This document shows positions 14,024 to 26,922 of a stretch of 64,000 nt of DNA, one piece after another. The notes under the pieces are model-generated. The model was not told the origin of the DNA, made no database searches, and saw nothing but the letters and a program-made list of their open reading frames with translations. Source of the stretch: Phorcus lineatus (Eukaryota > Mollusca > Gastropoda > Trochida > Trochidae); the NCBI GenBank assembly GCA_921293015.1, contig OV121087.1, positions 9,436,501 to 9,500,500 of the forward strand, written 5' to 3'. Every line of letters begins with the position of its first letter. The stretch's first letter is position 1. The translations under genes and the position numbers were made by a program.

Positions 14024-15149
14024 GTTTTAACTCTTTGATTATTTTCTATGCTACATTAATTTATCATACACTACAATTATGTAAAAAAGTCAGTGATAAA
14101 CATGACAACTCTTTATTGATATACAACTTCTTATAGCAACCTACATTTCATTATATATCCTTATCATGTTATCATGGTATCACGTCTATTGATAACAAAA
14201 TTAGCATCAATGAGGGAAAAAAAATCAAGTCATGCATGCCAACAAAGCACTTTCATATAAAAGCACATTATTTTGAACAATGGATAGACAGTAAAAATCG
14301 CCTTTTTTAGTTATCATTAAATTATTTACGTGATAAATTTGTGTGCGTGGAAATGATAACTGTAAACTCCGTTAGATGAGAGGGGAATCGATGTACTCAT
14401 ATTTTCTTTATAATGATCACAATTATCATACATGTGGTCAGGCATATGTACTTCATATCAAAAGGTACATTCATGAGGTTTAAATTCCATTCTGCAAATA
14501 ATTACAAAATCATTTAGAAGAGAAAATATTGAAGATTATATGGTTTGTGTACTTAGCACTTTATCAGCTATCATCTCTACCATTGTTATATTTGAATGGA
14601 GTGATTCAGATAACTGTGTGCGTCATTGATAGTTTTCTATGGTCATAGTTTTTTTATATTGTACTCGTGTTATTACTTTATAAGATCAATTCATGTATTT
14701 TTCTTCACTGTTTTATAAACATTCTCACGTTCTTTGAAATTATTTGACAAAATATATGTTCCTCATGGAAAAACGTATGAATCAAGTTGAAACTGAATGA
14801 ATTTTACTTTCTATTTACAATAAAATAAATCCTTAGAAAATAGCATTTTGTACAACATTTATACTGAAACATTATTCATTGAGATAAGTCTGACTAGACA
14901 AATGAGAACTGGGATCCATTGTGTTGGCATCAGCTTCTTATCATACACTTGGCAAACTATTGGACAAAATCAGCTATGTAGGGAGATCATTATCTCATGT
15001 CACTCTGTTTTATCTTTGTTTTCAAAATGTTGTTCCATCTTTTGCATCTCAAATAAAAAAGATTTGATTTATATCTTTCATTTTATACACTGTAAAATAT
15101 TTTTAACAAATCAAAAATCTTAAAATATTTATCTTCGTCCTTTCACCAG

Positions 15150-15352
15150 GCTAAGGAACTGATTGAGAAATTAGATCTTTGTGTGTGAGACTTAATAAAC
15201 GAAAAGGGAACCAGACCATGCAGCAGTTCTTGTGAATGAATGGATCTTCGTTCCACTTCACACAAAGAAACCATTAAAGCCACAATAAAGAAGGAGACAT
15301 TGACATTTACGTCATTGTGCAGCATATCTATGTCCTGCTAGGTTCCTTAGAA
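15150..15352. mobile_element. Possible small inverted-repeat element
   Basis: A 200-base, slightly G+C-richer stretch bounded by CTAAGGAAC on the left and GTTCCTTAG on the right, which are exact inverted 9-mers. No ORF of note and no sure target duplication. It fits a MITE but could be chance. Confidence 0.3.
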
Positions 15353-17339
15353 TTTAAAGAAGTGAGCAAGGTGGCATTTGAATTGAGAACAGTTCCAAAC
15401 TATATAAGAGCATTACTTACAACATTATCAAAAGTCTTTAAATAAGTTTTAAAAAATCGCTACCATCCCCAGTCTCATGTTCAGAAAAATAATTTATGGA
15501 GTAAAATTGTGAAAATTGTGGTTGTATTCTCAAAAAACAACTGTTCATTGTTACACAAAAAACAACATATCTTGCAGTAAAATCGTGATAGAAATTCTTT
15601 TGCTATACAAATCACTTTTCAGACATGGATTGTAAAAATATAATACCAATGTCACTTTCAACAGATTCTATTCAGTATATCATAATTTTGTGTAACTGAT
15701 GTAATATAAACGAAGCGATAACCACGTTTAAAATATGGTTTATAGGAGATGTATGAACAAAAACAAATCATAGTAATGACTATCTATAATGTATTCTTAT
15801 ATTTGTAAAATATTATATCAAGCGTAGATAATAATTTGTAAGATTCAATAATCAAATATTGTTCATGGGCCTTTTACTGAGTTATTCATCAGAAACGCTC
15901 GTATTCTACAAGACAAGCTTGAAGTAAAAGCTTTATTTCGTTGTACTAATTTTGATTAAAAGAATACAAATACATGCGCACAAAGAACCTAGCTAGTTCT
16001 GTTATTTTGAATATTTGATCAAATTCATCAAATTCGGTAAATTCAGAGATCGACTGCCATTTCAACAAAATCGTTTGTTTTGTTTAGTCTTGTTTCTGTT
16101 GATGTTCTGTTGTCACTTTTAAAAGTTTTAGTACTGATTTTCAGTTGGATATGTTTTGGTCTATAATTACTTTAATACATAGCCTACTTTCTTCAACTTT
16201 GTCGTTTAACAATCATTATAAGGCTGCATAAACATTTTTGCTTGAATGTCATTCAATAAAACGGCAATGCCATTTGACACATATAAGTGTGAGAAAAGGA
16301 AAATGGTGTTTCATCATTATAGTGTTCCATCATGTTTATGGAACAAAACTCAAATTAACCTCAAGAGAAGTTTACATCTAAAGTTTTGGAACCGATGAGT
16401 CCTTACACAGAATTAGTCAGTTGTTTACATTTTTACCTTGGTTGGAATGACATTCCATATTAAAAAGGGCAGATGTGGATATATTTAATTTATGACCATT
16501 TTGATTGTATTAATCAGTATAATTACATTATTTTTTTTCAAAACAAAATTTCAAAACAGTTGATAGTAAACCAAATTGTAAACCAAAAATGTATGATCCA
16601 CGGTGAGCAGCGTTTTTTAATCATGAATTTGAGTTAGAAAGTAAAAACCAAATGGAGTTGAAGAGATGCTATAATGTAAATATCTGATGATGTTTTAAAG
16701 TTGTATTTCATGTTTTGTAATCATTGATTGAGTCAATCGTTCCTAACTGTCCTTTGTTAGTTATGAGGAGCCGTAAATGAGCTTGCAAATACTGGAAATA
16801 CAACACATCCGTAGTTTTCTGAAACGATCGTGTTACCCTATAATAAAACCATTTGTCTTGATCTTACTTTCCAAAGTCCTATGTCTGCACAGACGTCATA
16901 ACATTAAGATAACATTTTCTGAGACACAACTATCAAGATGAAGACGTCGGCTATGGCTACAGATTGTTCGAGTATTGAAAAGGGTATTAGTCACATTCAA
17001 TGAATCTCTTTTGGTAATTACAGTGGAATATTCTGAAATTGTCGAATTCAAAATATCATCTCAGGAAAATGATTACAAAAGATATGTGAATTAATTTCTA
17101 ATACGATTTGACATAGAGCAACATATATCGTCAGATATAAGTTTTAAGTTGATTATACTTTTTTGAAAATGTTTAGCAAACCTGTCTACATATTTCAAAT
17201 CAGTCAAAATGTAGAAAAAGCTAGGTAATTTTAACTTCTCTTAAGAATATTGATTGTATGATCAAATTGCCTTTGGTCAAACGTTTTCATAATTTGCAAC
17301 AGTTTTCAGGCGGTGATGACTCTCTTTTATCAAAGTTGA

Positions 17340-19400
17340 TATCTGCACTTTGGAGTAGGATTGATTCCTCATTGCCACTTTATAATGCTCATGGGATTCT
17401 TTAAATGGAGCCATTAACACTAAATTAACCCGGGGATTCTCACGTGAACTATTGCATCATAAATGTTCCTTTGATGTCATGCATTTGTTTAGTGCATTTC
17501 CATGACGTCCCACAAGCTAAGTAATTAATATCATGTCTCTCGACATCTCCAAAGTATTATCATACAATCAGAATATGTTAATGAAATCAATAGGAATACA
17601 TTCATTTAAATGAAGAGATGTAGTAATAAATGTTTATCATCCAAGTAAACTAAAGTCGAGAGAATTAAGTATCTCTGTCCTAAAAAAGCCGACTTTGTTC
17701 ATCATGCTGAAGACAAATCGAATGCTCAGGTAAGGGTTTTTGAATACAAATTCGTACTGAGCCAGAGAGTATTAGGGGTAAAAGTAAAGCTACCTTTTAA
17801 CTGAGATTAAAACTTGTATGGCCATAACTATCGTTAATTAGAAAAGCACAAAACAAGATATCAATAATCATTGACGTGATATTATTTTTTAAAATAGTAT
17901 TTTGAATATGTTACTTAATAATCTTAAAAAGTATTTCCTATCCATTTATCTATTTATGATTTTTCAACATGATAATACTCTTAACGGAATTTTTCATTAA
18001 TCTTAATTGAAAAAACACCATAAAATTGTGTGGCCATAATTGATGGTTTGCATTCTTAAACATTTATTCATCTGCACTATGGTCATGATGTCAAATTAAT
18101 TAAAACTATTTAAAAATGACATCCGCTTTTTTGCTTTTTTTTCATGTCTGGTGACATATAAGGAATATTCTTTGCAAAAGTACAAAACGTTTCTGTCAGG
18201 ATAATCATTCGTGCATTAGTGCAGCTTTGAAGCAACCAAATCATTATTCCCAGTGTGAAGTTATCCATTTCTTCTGCTATCAGTTCCTAATCTTAAATGA
18301 CAATGGTCAAGGGTTACAAACAAACGATTAACATAATCGATAGAATTACGAACTAACTTGCAAAAAACAAATATGAAAACAAATTTATAACATGAAAAAG
18401 GAGAGACAATTGTGGGAGGTTTTAGGATCCAAAATTAATTTTGATTCGCTTGATATTTGATACAAACACACACGATTGAATAAAGCTCGCTGTATAATTT
18501 GAATTTATTAGATATTAAACTAAAGATTGATATTGAATTTGTGGTATTTTATAGTATAAGATTTGTATCAAGCATCAAATAAATCCTTTCAATGTTTAAT
18601 CAGTACCTTAGCAACCATGATTTTAAAAATATGTGATTTTCATTGCAATTCATCAAGTATGGCCTTCATGTACCTTCTTTATAAAACAACCCCAAAAGGT
18701 AATAAGTCATTTATAAGTATTCAGTGTTGATGAACCAGTCTACACAACCTTTCCCAAGACTAAGAGATGTATTAGTTTGTTAATGAGGTTACTCCACGAT
18801 AATGTGCACAGCTATGATTAGATACTCCAGTTTAAGGAAAGTGTTATAGCTTATTAACTTCGATCTGATGTATGTCGAAAGTTAAAGATAAAAACTAGTC
18901 CAACGCCACACTAATCGGTATCAATAAAACATCTGTGTATTTCAGATTTCTTATCTCATATCTCACGTCTCATATCTAAGAAAACTAGCTAAAAAGGAGA
19001 AGAAAGAAGACTTTTGACATCGACTTTCGTCATGATTGTTACAAACAGGAACCAAACCAAAAATAAAATAAATGGAGGTTTTCATGCTTGTGTTTTTTAT
19101 GGTAAATATTCTGTATTAGGAATTAAAACATTATTTTGCGAGTCTTATTTGTTACACATTAAAAAAGTAAAAATCATTCCTTGGTGCTTCGTTTTAAATT
19201 TGATTTTAAATAAAGCTCACCATATAATAAACTAAGTTTTAACTGATCTGTTATTGTACCTAATAATACAACCAACCAGACTGTTGAAGGATCAGACACT
19301 CCTGACTCAGTGATTTATTTGATTCTTAATAAGGTGATCAGACAATTAATGAGGAAGGTAGCACACTTCTCGTGTACACCGCGGTGGCTGCCTTCTTGAA
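17340..19400 (+). repeat. Pieces of a further diverged duplicate
   Basis: 17390-17490 resembles 1980-2070 (GCCATTAAC..., AAATGTTCCTTTGATGTCAT). 18025-18110 resembles 11040-11125 (GGCCATAATTGATGGTTTGC; TCAAATTAATTAA). 19258-19396 carries the cassette. The order differs from copies A and C, which suggests nested duplication or large deletions. No gene is recognised here. Confidence 0.4.
19258..19396 (+). repeat. Dispersed ~170-bp cassette, diverged copy
   Basis: Recognisable by AACCAGACTG, ATCAGACACTCCTGACTCAG, ATTCTTAATAAGGTGATCAG and TTAATGAGGAAGGTAGCACA in the same order as copy 1. It is more diverged and lacks the perfect hairpin. Confidence 0.55.
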
Positions 19401-19634
19401 CTGAAGAAATAAATTGTCTGATGAAAGTGAGTTGATTTATTTGCTTTCAGACAGACGTCTGTTTCTGATTGGGATAATTAAAGTTCCTTCCATTTATCTC
19501 CTTACACTTCGGATATTTGTAACTTTTATCAACTCGTGTGTATATATTTGATATCAGAAGACACTTGGGTGAGATTCTCAATTTACCATTCATTTGTTGG
19601 GGGTAGGCATTGTAACATTATAATAGTTCTGTCA

Positions 19635-19725
19635 GTGGGTGCAAATTGTCTAGAGGGGTGCGTCTGTTGCATCATAACTTACTTAATCAGTCTCACACCA
19701 TACCTTGTGCTAAACCAGTGATGGA
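19635..19725 (+). repeat. ~90-bp repeat shared with 44370-44455
   Basis: GGGTGCAAATTGTCTAGAGG, GTCTGTTGCATCATAACTTA, ATCAGTCTCACACCATACCT match the second site in order and orientation, with about one change in five. Flanks do not match. On the minus strand the 44.4-kb copy is open (TDEVNHDATDISLWTNYTHK) while this copy has stops. Confidence 0.6.
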
Positions 19726-20839
19726 TAATAATGAAATTTTGCCGCTAAGCCAATCAAAATATGCCTCAACTCGCCTGAGCCTTCTTGAGACTCAAAAACA
19801 GTTTAGCGTCATATGGAAAGATGCCAGCGACCAAAATGAGCATCTCCATGAATAATCTGATTGCTTTAATATACAGCTGCATATCAAAAGTTTGTTCACT
19901 TATTACTGTATCTTAGTGCAAATATCATGTAATTTTGGTTTGGTTTGAACGTCAATTAAACTTCAGCAGAACTGACAATGGATCTCCAATTGTCAATGTG
20001 TAAAACAGCCATTTGTTAATTTATTGTTTGAGTGTCTCGTCCCTCGTGCAAAAATTTGAATTTTGGGATGATTTCATAGACAGGAGTCACATTCTTTAAA
20101 TTCAGATTTCCTAAAATTTCGATTTAAATATTCCATTTCGACTGAGAACAAAAGCAGCAAATCATATTGACTTAATGCAAACGAACAAAGATGACTTATG
20201 TTTAAAGCTTTTGATCACTTATTAAGGATATTTGTAGAGAAAATGAATATTACTAATTTCGAACTGTTGACCCCTGGTCACTTAAGTGACCTGTCAAAAA
20301 CTATTTCGGCTTACTGTTGAGCATGGCGTAAAGGTGCAATGAATCTTCTCTTCTGTATTGAAAATTCAAAATTATCCGTTTCTTTTTTGCAATGCTATGA
20401 TGCCTCATAGACATGCTAAATTAAATATTTGCACTACGATACGCAGATATGTGAACAAACTTTTTGTATGCAGCTGTATGTATAGATATTAGTTCTTAAT
20501 TCATAAATGATTTTGTATAGTTCCTAAGCTCAATGACTACTTATCGCACAAGAAATGGAAAAGTGGACATAAGTTAATATAAGATTTATCCAAAATCTCC
20601 GGTTTAGGACATTTATCAGTCTGACTGTTGAAGACGCAAACCATGAATGGTTCAATGGAAGCCCTCTCTTTTGCCCATGTCAGTCCAACGGGACGACCTA
20701 ACATACAGGCCAATGTTAGATTGACATTAATAACAAAATGTAGAACTGTTAATCTATTTTTTTTTAGATAGCTGTCTTATCCATTATTGCATCATCACAG
20801 AGATTTTGCGTCATTAATCTTTATGACACTACCCTCCTG

Positions 20840-21160
20840 GCACTTCCAATCCAAGCAGCTTAAAAAAATAAAAAGCGGCACTTTTGTCATCACTAGTGCC
20901 AACGACAACCACAAACCTCTCTTCGACCACCTAGATATTCTCCACACCCCTGTATAAATTTCAGTTGGGAAGAAAATATCCATAACAAATTACCTTTCTT
21001 AGATGTTTTAGTCCAGGAAGGCCCCAACAAACTCTTAGCCAACATCTATAGAAAAGCCACCAACACCAACCATTTTCTTCTAACCATCCCAACAAATCTT
21101 GAAAGTCAATTTCGCGTTCCTGACCAGAAGTTCCATGAACGTCAGCCTAAGAAGCCAAAA
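20840..21160 (+). pseudogene. Penelope-like element reverse transcriptase relic
   Basis: Two plus-strand frames joined by a frameshift near 20955. The first reads GTFVITSANDNHKPLFDHLD; the second reads CINFSWEENIHNKLPFLDVL, then VQEGPNKLLANIYRKATNTN. F-E-E-N..LPFLD.L......L...IYRK.T.T is the conserved stretch after the catalytic palm in Penelope-like RTs. The YVDD catalytic box itself is degraded (K-SGTFVI remains). Only a few hundred bases survive, with no GIY-YIG nuclease visible. Confidence 0.6.
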
Positions 21161-22490
21161 GGAAATCTTCATTTACGAATGTCACATGTAATTTTCAGGT
21201 GCAAAGCTAATCATTTATTGTTATCAACTGAGTAGAGCAATTTTGGTCTCCTTGACTAGTCATTCCACATTGATGACAAGTTTCAAATCTCAGATTTCAG
21301 ATAGTTAGGCAGATAGTTATTTCCCGTTTGCGGTGTTTCAAGAAATATATCAAATATGCATTTGGATTTTGTATTGCTTGTTGATGGAATCATTTGTGTT
21401 CCAGGTATTGTATTTTTACCATATCGATTATCCGTTATCCTTTTTCAAGCAGTGGGGAGTGTAATGTGAGCTGGAAATGATGGAAAACAAACACAACAGG
21501 ATATATCACAAGGGATTTTTTATCAAGGGTTCATAACAACAACATTATTCAAGATCCATGTCTCACAGTATTTCTTGTCTAAACAGACTGGGTAATACGA
21601 AGGCAATGAATCACCTTAAGAGAAAGTATGTTACATGACAGTATTGATAAATGTAGAGAGCAAAACATAGATGTACTTTGTTCGAATAATGCGTCAAAGA
21701 CATTACAATGACTACATGTCATTTAAGTATTTTCAAAATGACAACTACATAATTATGAAAATTGTGAAAACCATCACGATATTTGAACAAATATACTGAA
21801 AGCATAGTTTTACAAAGAATTTTTACTAAGTGATACAAGTAAATATCCATAATTAAAAAAAAATCATCAATATCCCTCCAACAGTAACGGTTCTCAGCAA
21901 TTGTTCATTTATGACTAACTGAAATTATGTTAGAAGCAAAAGTATATGTATCATTATATACAAACATGTAAATTGAATCCCTAGAATTAATGACTAGTGC
22001 CCTATTCAACTAACACATCAATATTATCAAACACTTTACAAACATCCCCAGCATATATCATCATCATCAGTGGTAAATATTAGCCTATTCTTTTTACGTA
22101 ATGATACAGTGTCGTCTTTTTGTCTTAATTTGGTCTTATGTCACTGGCTCGTCACTGACACGGAGTCAAGTTGTTAATAAACATGTGAAGATTTATTTCA
22201 TTTCCACCTCGAACTACCCATTGTCTCCTTTTAATACCTATGAGGGCATTCATTTCCGTCTTTAGCTTTTTTATTCGATGTCACTTTGTTATTATGACGT
22301 TACATAATGGACAATATTATGACGTCATATTGTAAAAGACTTTTGGTTTTTAAATGAGACACAACCGAGTAAATGGCCAAAGTTTGAAAGTAGAATTATG
22401 TTAAGTTTGCATGATTAAGTGATTTTTTTAGCAGGCAGGATATAATATCGGTGTAAATGCAATACTTTGTTTACATCACTTGTGCCTTTA

Positions 22491-22705
22491 TCTCACCATA
22501 TCCCTCGCTATTGCTCGGGAAATATCAATGTTTAGGAACTTATGTCTTAAAAAGTATACGACATAAAAACTTGTATAATATCCTCTACTTATAATATCCT
22601 TGCATTGTTTTTACATATTTACATTGTGTCCACTGTTCATTTTTTAATGAAAATGTGACGTGGATTACTGTTAATGGATGATCTTGAAGACTCTGTGGTG
22701 GAAAG
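22491..22705. mobile_element. Insert with GAGCG-centred palindrome in copy C
   Basis: Copy A (near 1385) runs straight from ...CTTGTGC.TAATTCTCA into ATCGGGGCAAGG. Copy C has about 215 extra bases here, starting with ATATCCCTCGCTATTGCTCG GGAAATAT. That start is nearly the reverse complement of the centre of the hairpin at 40424-40571. No ORF. It looks like a partial or rearranged copy of the same short element. Confidence 0.5.
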
Positions 22706-23686
22706 GATCGGGGCAGGGTTGATACAATGCACAACGATAATTTCATTGCAATATTGTAAATCTAGTAACCAGGTTTTAAACTGACACATTTTTATTTAAC
22801 GTGGTACCAACGTCCATGAATTCCATTGTAAATCATTGTCTGTGTTGCCTTTAAGACGAAATATTACGCTTTACAGAACGAAGTTTTAAGAACAACTTTT
22901 ATTGTTAAAATATAAAAATAACCAAATACTTTTTTTATTGCATTAGTATGAGAGATGAATAATTTGTATCATTTTGTACCTTATACATAAACATGTGACT
23001 TTCGAAACTAACTTAGTAACTAATCTCAAACATATTTTCCTGACACTTTTGCTGTCAAAAAGTAAAATAAATTTATTGTCGGAAATAAATATGGATTTTG
23101 ATTAGAAACTAATATAGATTTTATGACTCACCTTATCTAATCCTTGTTAACAAATTGCAACTCATTATTGTTGTTTACAACCATGTTTCGTTAGTGATAA
23201 AAAAATTCATGCTATCAAATATCACTGTGATTCCCTATGGATAATGAACTGAAAGCTTTTCTGCTTGTTATTGGAGAAGATGAGATTCGGTCAATAATGG
23301 CTGTATTGACACGAGGATGCTAATATGGAACCAAAATAATAAAAATGGTCACGCCTTTGTTTTCGTCATTTAATGGTTCAACTGTCACTGTAATAATAAC
23401 ATCAACCTCTCCTATGAGCATTTTTACAAAAAGTAAATAGAAATAAAGGATTTTTTTATTTACCTAATGTTTGCTAAGTATATTCTCTCATGTGGTGTTT
23501 CATCCTAATGTATGAGCCATACATAACCAGGAAGTCTTAAAGAAAAGATAGGAAACACATTGCAACAACCTGTCAAAAAGCAAACACTATATGTTATATA
23601 GACACTTTAAGTTGTAAGAATTTACTGGTAAGTAGTCCGTTTACAAACTTACTCATTTAAGATACCAGGGTAAATGAATACTAATT

Positions 23687-23865
23687 GATTGGTTTATGGT
23701 TTCAATCTACCAGTCTGCGAAAAGACCAGACACTCCGGACTAGGTGATTCATTAGATTCTAAATGAGGTGAACAGATTCAGCCATGGATGAGGAAAGCCG
23801 GAAGTTACACGCCTTGTGGGCACCAGTTTTTTTCCTAAATACAATAGGTTGTAGCAAATGTGTCG
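23687..23865 (+). repeat. Dispersed ~170-bp cassette, copy 2
   Basis: Very close to copy 1: it shares ACCAGACACTCCGGACTAGG and CCATGGATGAGGAAAGCCGG. It lies at the collinear place in duplicate C, so it was copied with the block. A TGA falls inside the frame that is open in copy 1. Confidence 0.75.
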
Positions 23866-24820
23866 AAGTTCAGCAAAGGTCGTCGATATAACAATCAATA
23901 ACTTTTTTTGTACAAGGAAACTACACTGAGTTAATTAAGTAATTAGGCACATGTTTAAAAGATGTTGTGGTCGCGTTTACGCTTCCGTTTACGTATTTGG
24001 ACAAATATTGGCATGAAAAGAAGATAATGATAATCCAAGAAATCAATGGAAAATGTGTTATTAGCCAGTTAACAAAATAGAAAGTGCGTGGTCTGTTTCT
24101 GGTATTACCTCATTACAATCTCAGATTTTGGCGACTCAAAGCTAGAACCATTGTAACAAGTAAGTTTGACCCAATTTTTCAACATGAAAGCCATTTTGAT
24201 TAAATGATGAACTGTAACATTGGCAAAAGGCAAAAAAGTAAATAAAACTTAAACACTTTGACATTTCGAAATGTCAAAGTCGTGACAAATCCTCTCCTGA
24301 ATTATTGCATAATAATAAAACAAATATCATTTGATCATATCCTTTTTTAATCATTATTTTATTCATGTATTCTTGCATGGAAACTTCTATCGTTATTTCT
24401 TGTAACAAAAGAAATTCGAAAAAGCTGTTTTGCTGCTTTGGGATTTAATCTATTAAGACATTCCCTGTTGACTGTGTATTTAATGAGGACATTCGGTCAT
24501 ATCCCCGTAAAAAGTTAATGTTTGCTTCGTCAACATGAATTCACCGTTCTATAGCGTTTAAATTAAACATCGCCTTGTTTTTCCCCCAATGAAATGAGTT
24601 ATAAAGGTCCGAGAGAGCTTTTGTAGAGGGTAGAGCTATAACGATCCTTCATGTACAAAGTCATGCATTCTAGATAACCTCTAACCTCTCGCATACATCT
24701 TTCTTTGAAGTAACTGGATCGTCAATATAATTAAACCTTGAGCAAGGTGTTCAAGGTTTACTACTTATGAATGGACAGCTGTAAATTATTCAATCCTTGA
24801 CTTAAACGAGAGAACACAAA

Positions 24821-25003
24821 CGTTTGCGCAGTACTACCCATGGTTCGCTAGTTCCAGCCGATGCTCGCAGGTTTCACCGCAATACAGAGCCACAATGGTG
24901 TTGCGGGCTTTCTCCCTGCAATAATACTAGCAGCCGCGATATAAGCGAAATACTCTTGAAAGCGACGTTAAACCTCAATTCACTCACTGACTCACTGACT
25001 CAC
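24821..25003 (+). mobile_element. SINE with (CACT/GACT)n tail
   Basis: A G+C-rich approximately 180-bp insert that runs through CCACAATGGTGTTGCGGGCT and ACTAGCAGCCGCGATATAAG to GAAAGCGACGTTAAACCTC, then a tail of CACTCACTGACT units. I recall this 3' end (AAAGCG.CGTTAAAC plus (CACT)n) from mollusc, particularly gastropod, repeats; this is recognition from memory, not a search. Flanking DNA continues as copy A does near 6905-6960 without the insert, so the empty site is visible. Confidence 0.7.
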
Positions 25004-25221
25004 TTTTAAGTAACAGTAAATGCAAATCCAAATTGGTGTTCATATTTTATAGATTATCAAAATATACAGTTACATGGATGTGTACTTCGGTCCATACTAT
25101 TATGATATGATACTAGAAATACTATGCTAAGGTATATGTTTAGGTAGTAGGTATAACGTTAGGACATACACAATATAGACGTAACTAGATCAGATATGCC
25201 ATATTTGAGGCTATTTTGTTA

Positions 25222-25305
25222 GTCGGAGGACGTGAGAGGAGATCACTCAGCCGACTATTCGAACGGGCCTTCTCTATTGTCAGCCCACAATTATGGAATA
25301 TGCTT
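25222..25305 (+). pseudogene. LINE scrap: ORF2 C-terminal R-FS-P-LWN motif
   Basis: One frame reads GRERRSLSRLFERAFSIVSP then QLWNML. The ...R.FS..AP.LWN.LP pattern is the C-terminal signature of L2/CR1-like ORF2 proteins. It lies in a stretch present in duplicate copy C and missing at the matching place in copy A (near 7050), so it is an insertion scrap. Very short; the motif is clear but the family is open. Confidence 0.5.
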
Positions 25306-26867
25306 GTGGTGATTGTAGTATGTAATAAACGCCATGATTTAAAAATTATGACTTAAACTTTCAACGTTGAACCTTCTTTTATTACAACCAGGCATAAAGG
25401 TCATGCTTAAATATATTTCCCATTTCCAAATGCATTCATCTAAAACCCCTATCCATATCAGCTTCATAGGCAACTCTTCAATAGTGATCCAATAGCAGAA
25501 CATACATTTAATATGTGTACCAATATATTGGATTTATTGAAGAGTCTTTTTGCTTTTAAATCCCACAAAGATTTTGATTTTTTTTGCTACAAATTTGAAA
25601 AATGCGGGTATTTAAAAATCATTTAATCAAGTTTAAGAATCGAGAATAATTTTAATCATAAAGAAATCATTTGCTGGATAAAGTTTTGAAAACGTTGCAG
25701 CATTGAAGGAAATCAAAGGGATGAAAACTGTGTGCAATTGGTAATTGGAAAATCATCTTTAACTAAGAATCAATCTGCAGAATAAATCAAATTAACTATA
25801 AAATCAAATTGTTTTGCTCCGATAAACTTCAAATACAGACAATAAAGGCCCTTGTTTATTACTTCCAACATCAACAAAGACTCGACGAATCCATCAAGTA
25901 ACTAATATGACCCAATGCTCAATTCACACCATTATTGTGTCAAAAGTTATGTTTGCCTACTCTTAGCAAAATATAATTATCTAAAACCTTGTTTTCGTAT
26001 GAGTAAATCATTACTCATTTGCAAATTTACTCATATTAGCAAATCTCGCTGTATAAACCGCCTGCAAATGTTCCAACCTTGCGCAAATATTTCACTACAG
26101 TAAGCAAAGTCGTGAGCAGGAGCAAATATATTACATTCGTGGGATAAATGCTGATTTGTATCACTTCTCTTAGCAAGTCTCATAATATAAACTTGCTGTA
26201 CATGTCAAACAGACTATATCATTGCACCTTCACATTTTTCGTGGGATTTGCGGATTTGTGAACTCAAGAACAAATTAATTTATGAATACATGGTAGGGAT
26301 AGGGCCTTACATTAAAATTGTCAATTTAATCATATTTAAATGTGTTGATTGCTTAAGTCAAATAGCTCACAAACCAGGTCCACAACTCAAATTAATCGGA
26401 TGTTTGCCAACGAAGGCCAAAATGTGGATTTGATCAGGACTCAGATCTGGTGAGTCATACTTTTCTACAGCTTTAAGGTAACAATATTGATAACCCTTAA
26501 AAGAATGAAAATTCCCTGCATGAAATACCTTTTTTTGGGAACAACCGTTTGTGACACGTGCAGAGTAAGGAATGTTGTATATTCGATCTTCTGTAGGATT
26601 ATATGTGTCACCTAATGTCATTGTCTTTATATTCTTTTAACGCACATGTATATATCTATTTACCTCATCAGCATGGTGTGCTTATATTATTGGTGGACTC
26701 TCAGCACTGCAACGTCATCAACGTAGCAAAGATTAGCAAAGAAAGTCGTTTTGCATGAAGTGCTCAAGCCGTAATCCTACCGTGAGCTAGTGCAAGGTCG
26801 AAGCCAATGAGTGTACCATGTTAGAGCGCTCAATCAGGCAACACTTATGTTTTAAGTGAATACACAT

Positions 26868-26922
26868 AACCACAAACACACATGCACACATACACACACA
26901 TACATATATGTATATATGTCTT
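26868..26922. repeat. CA/TA-rich microsatellite
   Basis: ACACA, CATACACACACATACATA and TATGTATATATG in succession. The cysteine/valine-rich ORF read across it on the minus strand is a product of the repeat. Confidence 0.8.

Larger units (their letters stand above)
11801..17339. other. Gene-poor stretch
   Basis: A+T-rich DNA with stop codons in all frames. Apart from the weak LINE end (13.8-14.0 kb), the possible small inverted-repeat element (15.15-15.35 kb) and a TATA/GTGT run near 13.67 kb, I see nothing I can name. Confidence 0.6.
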
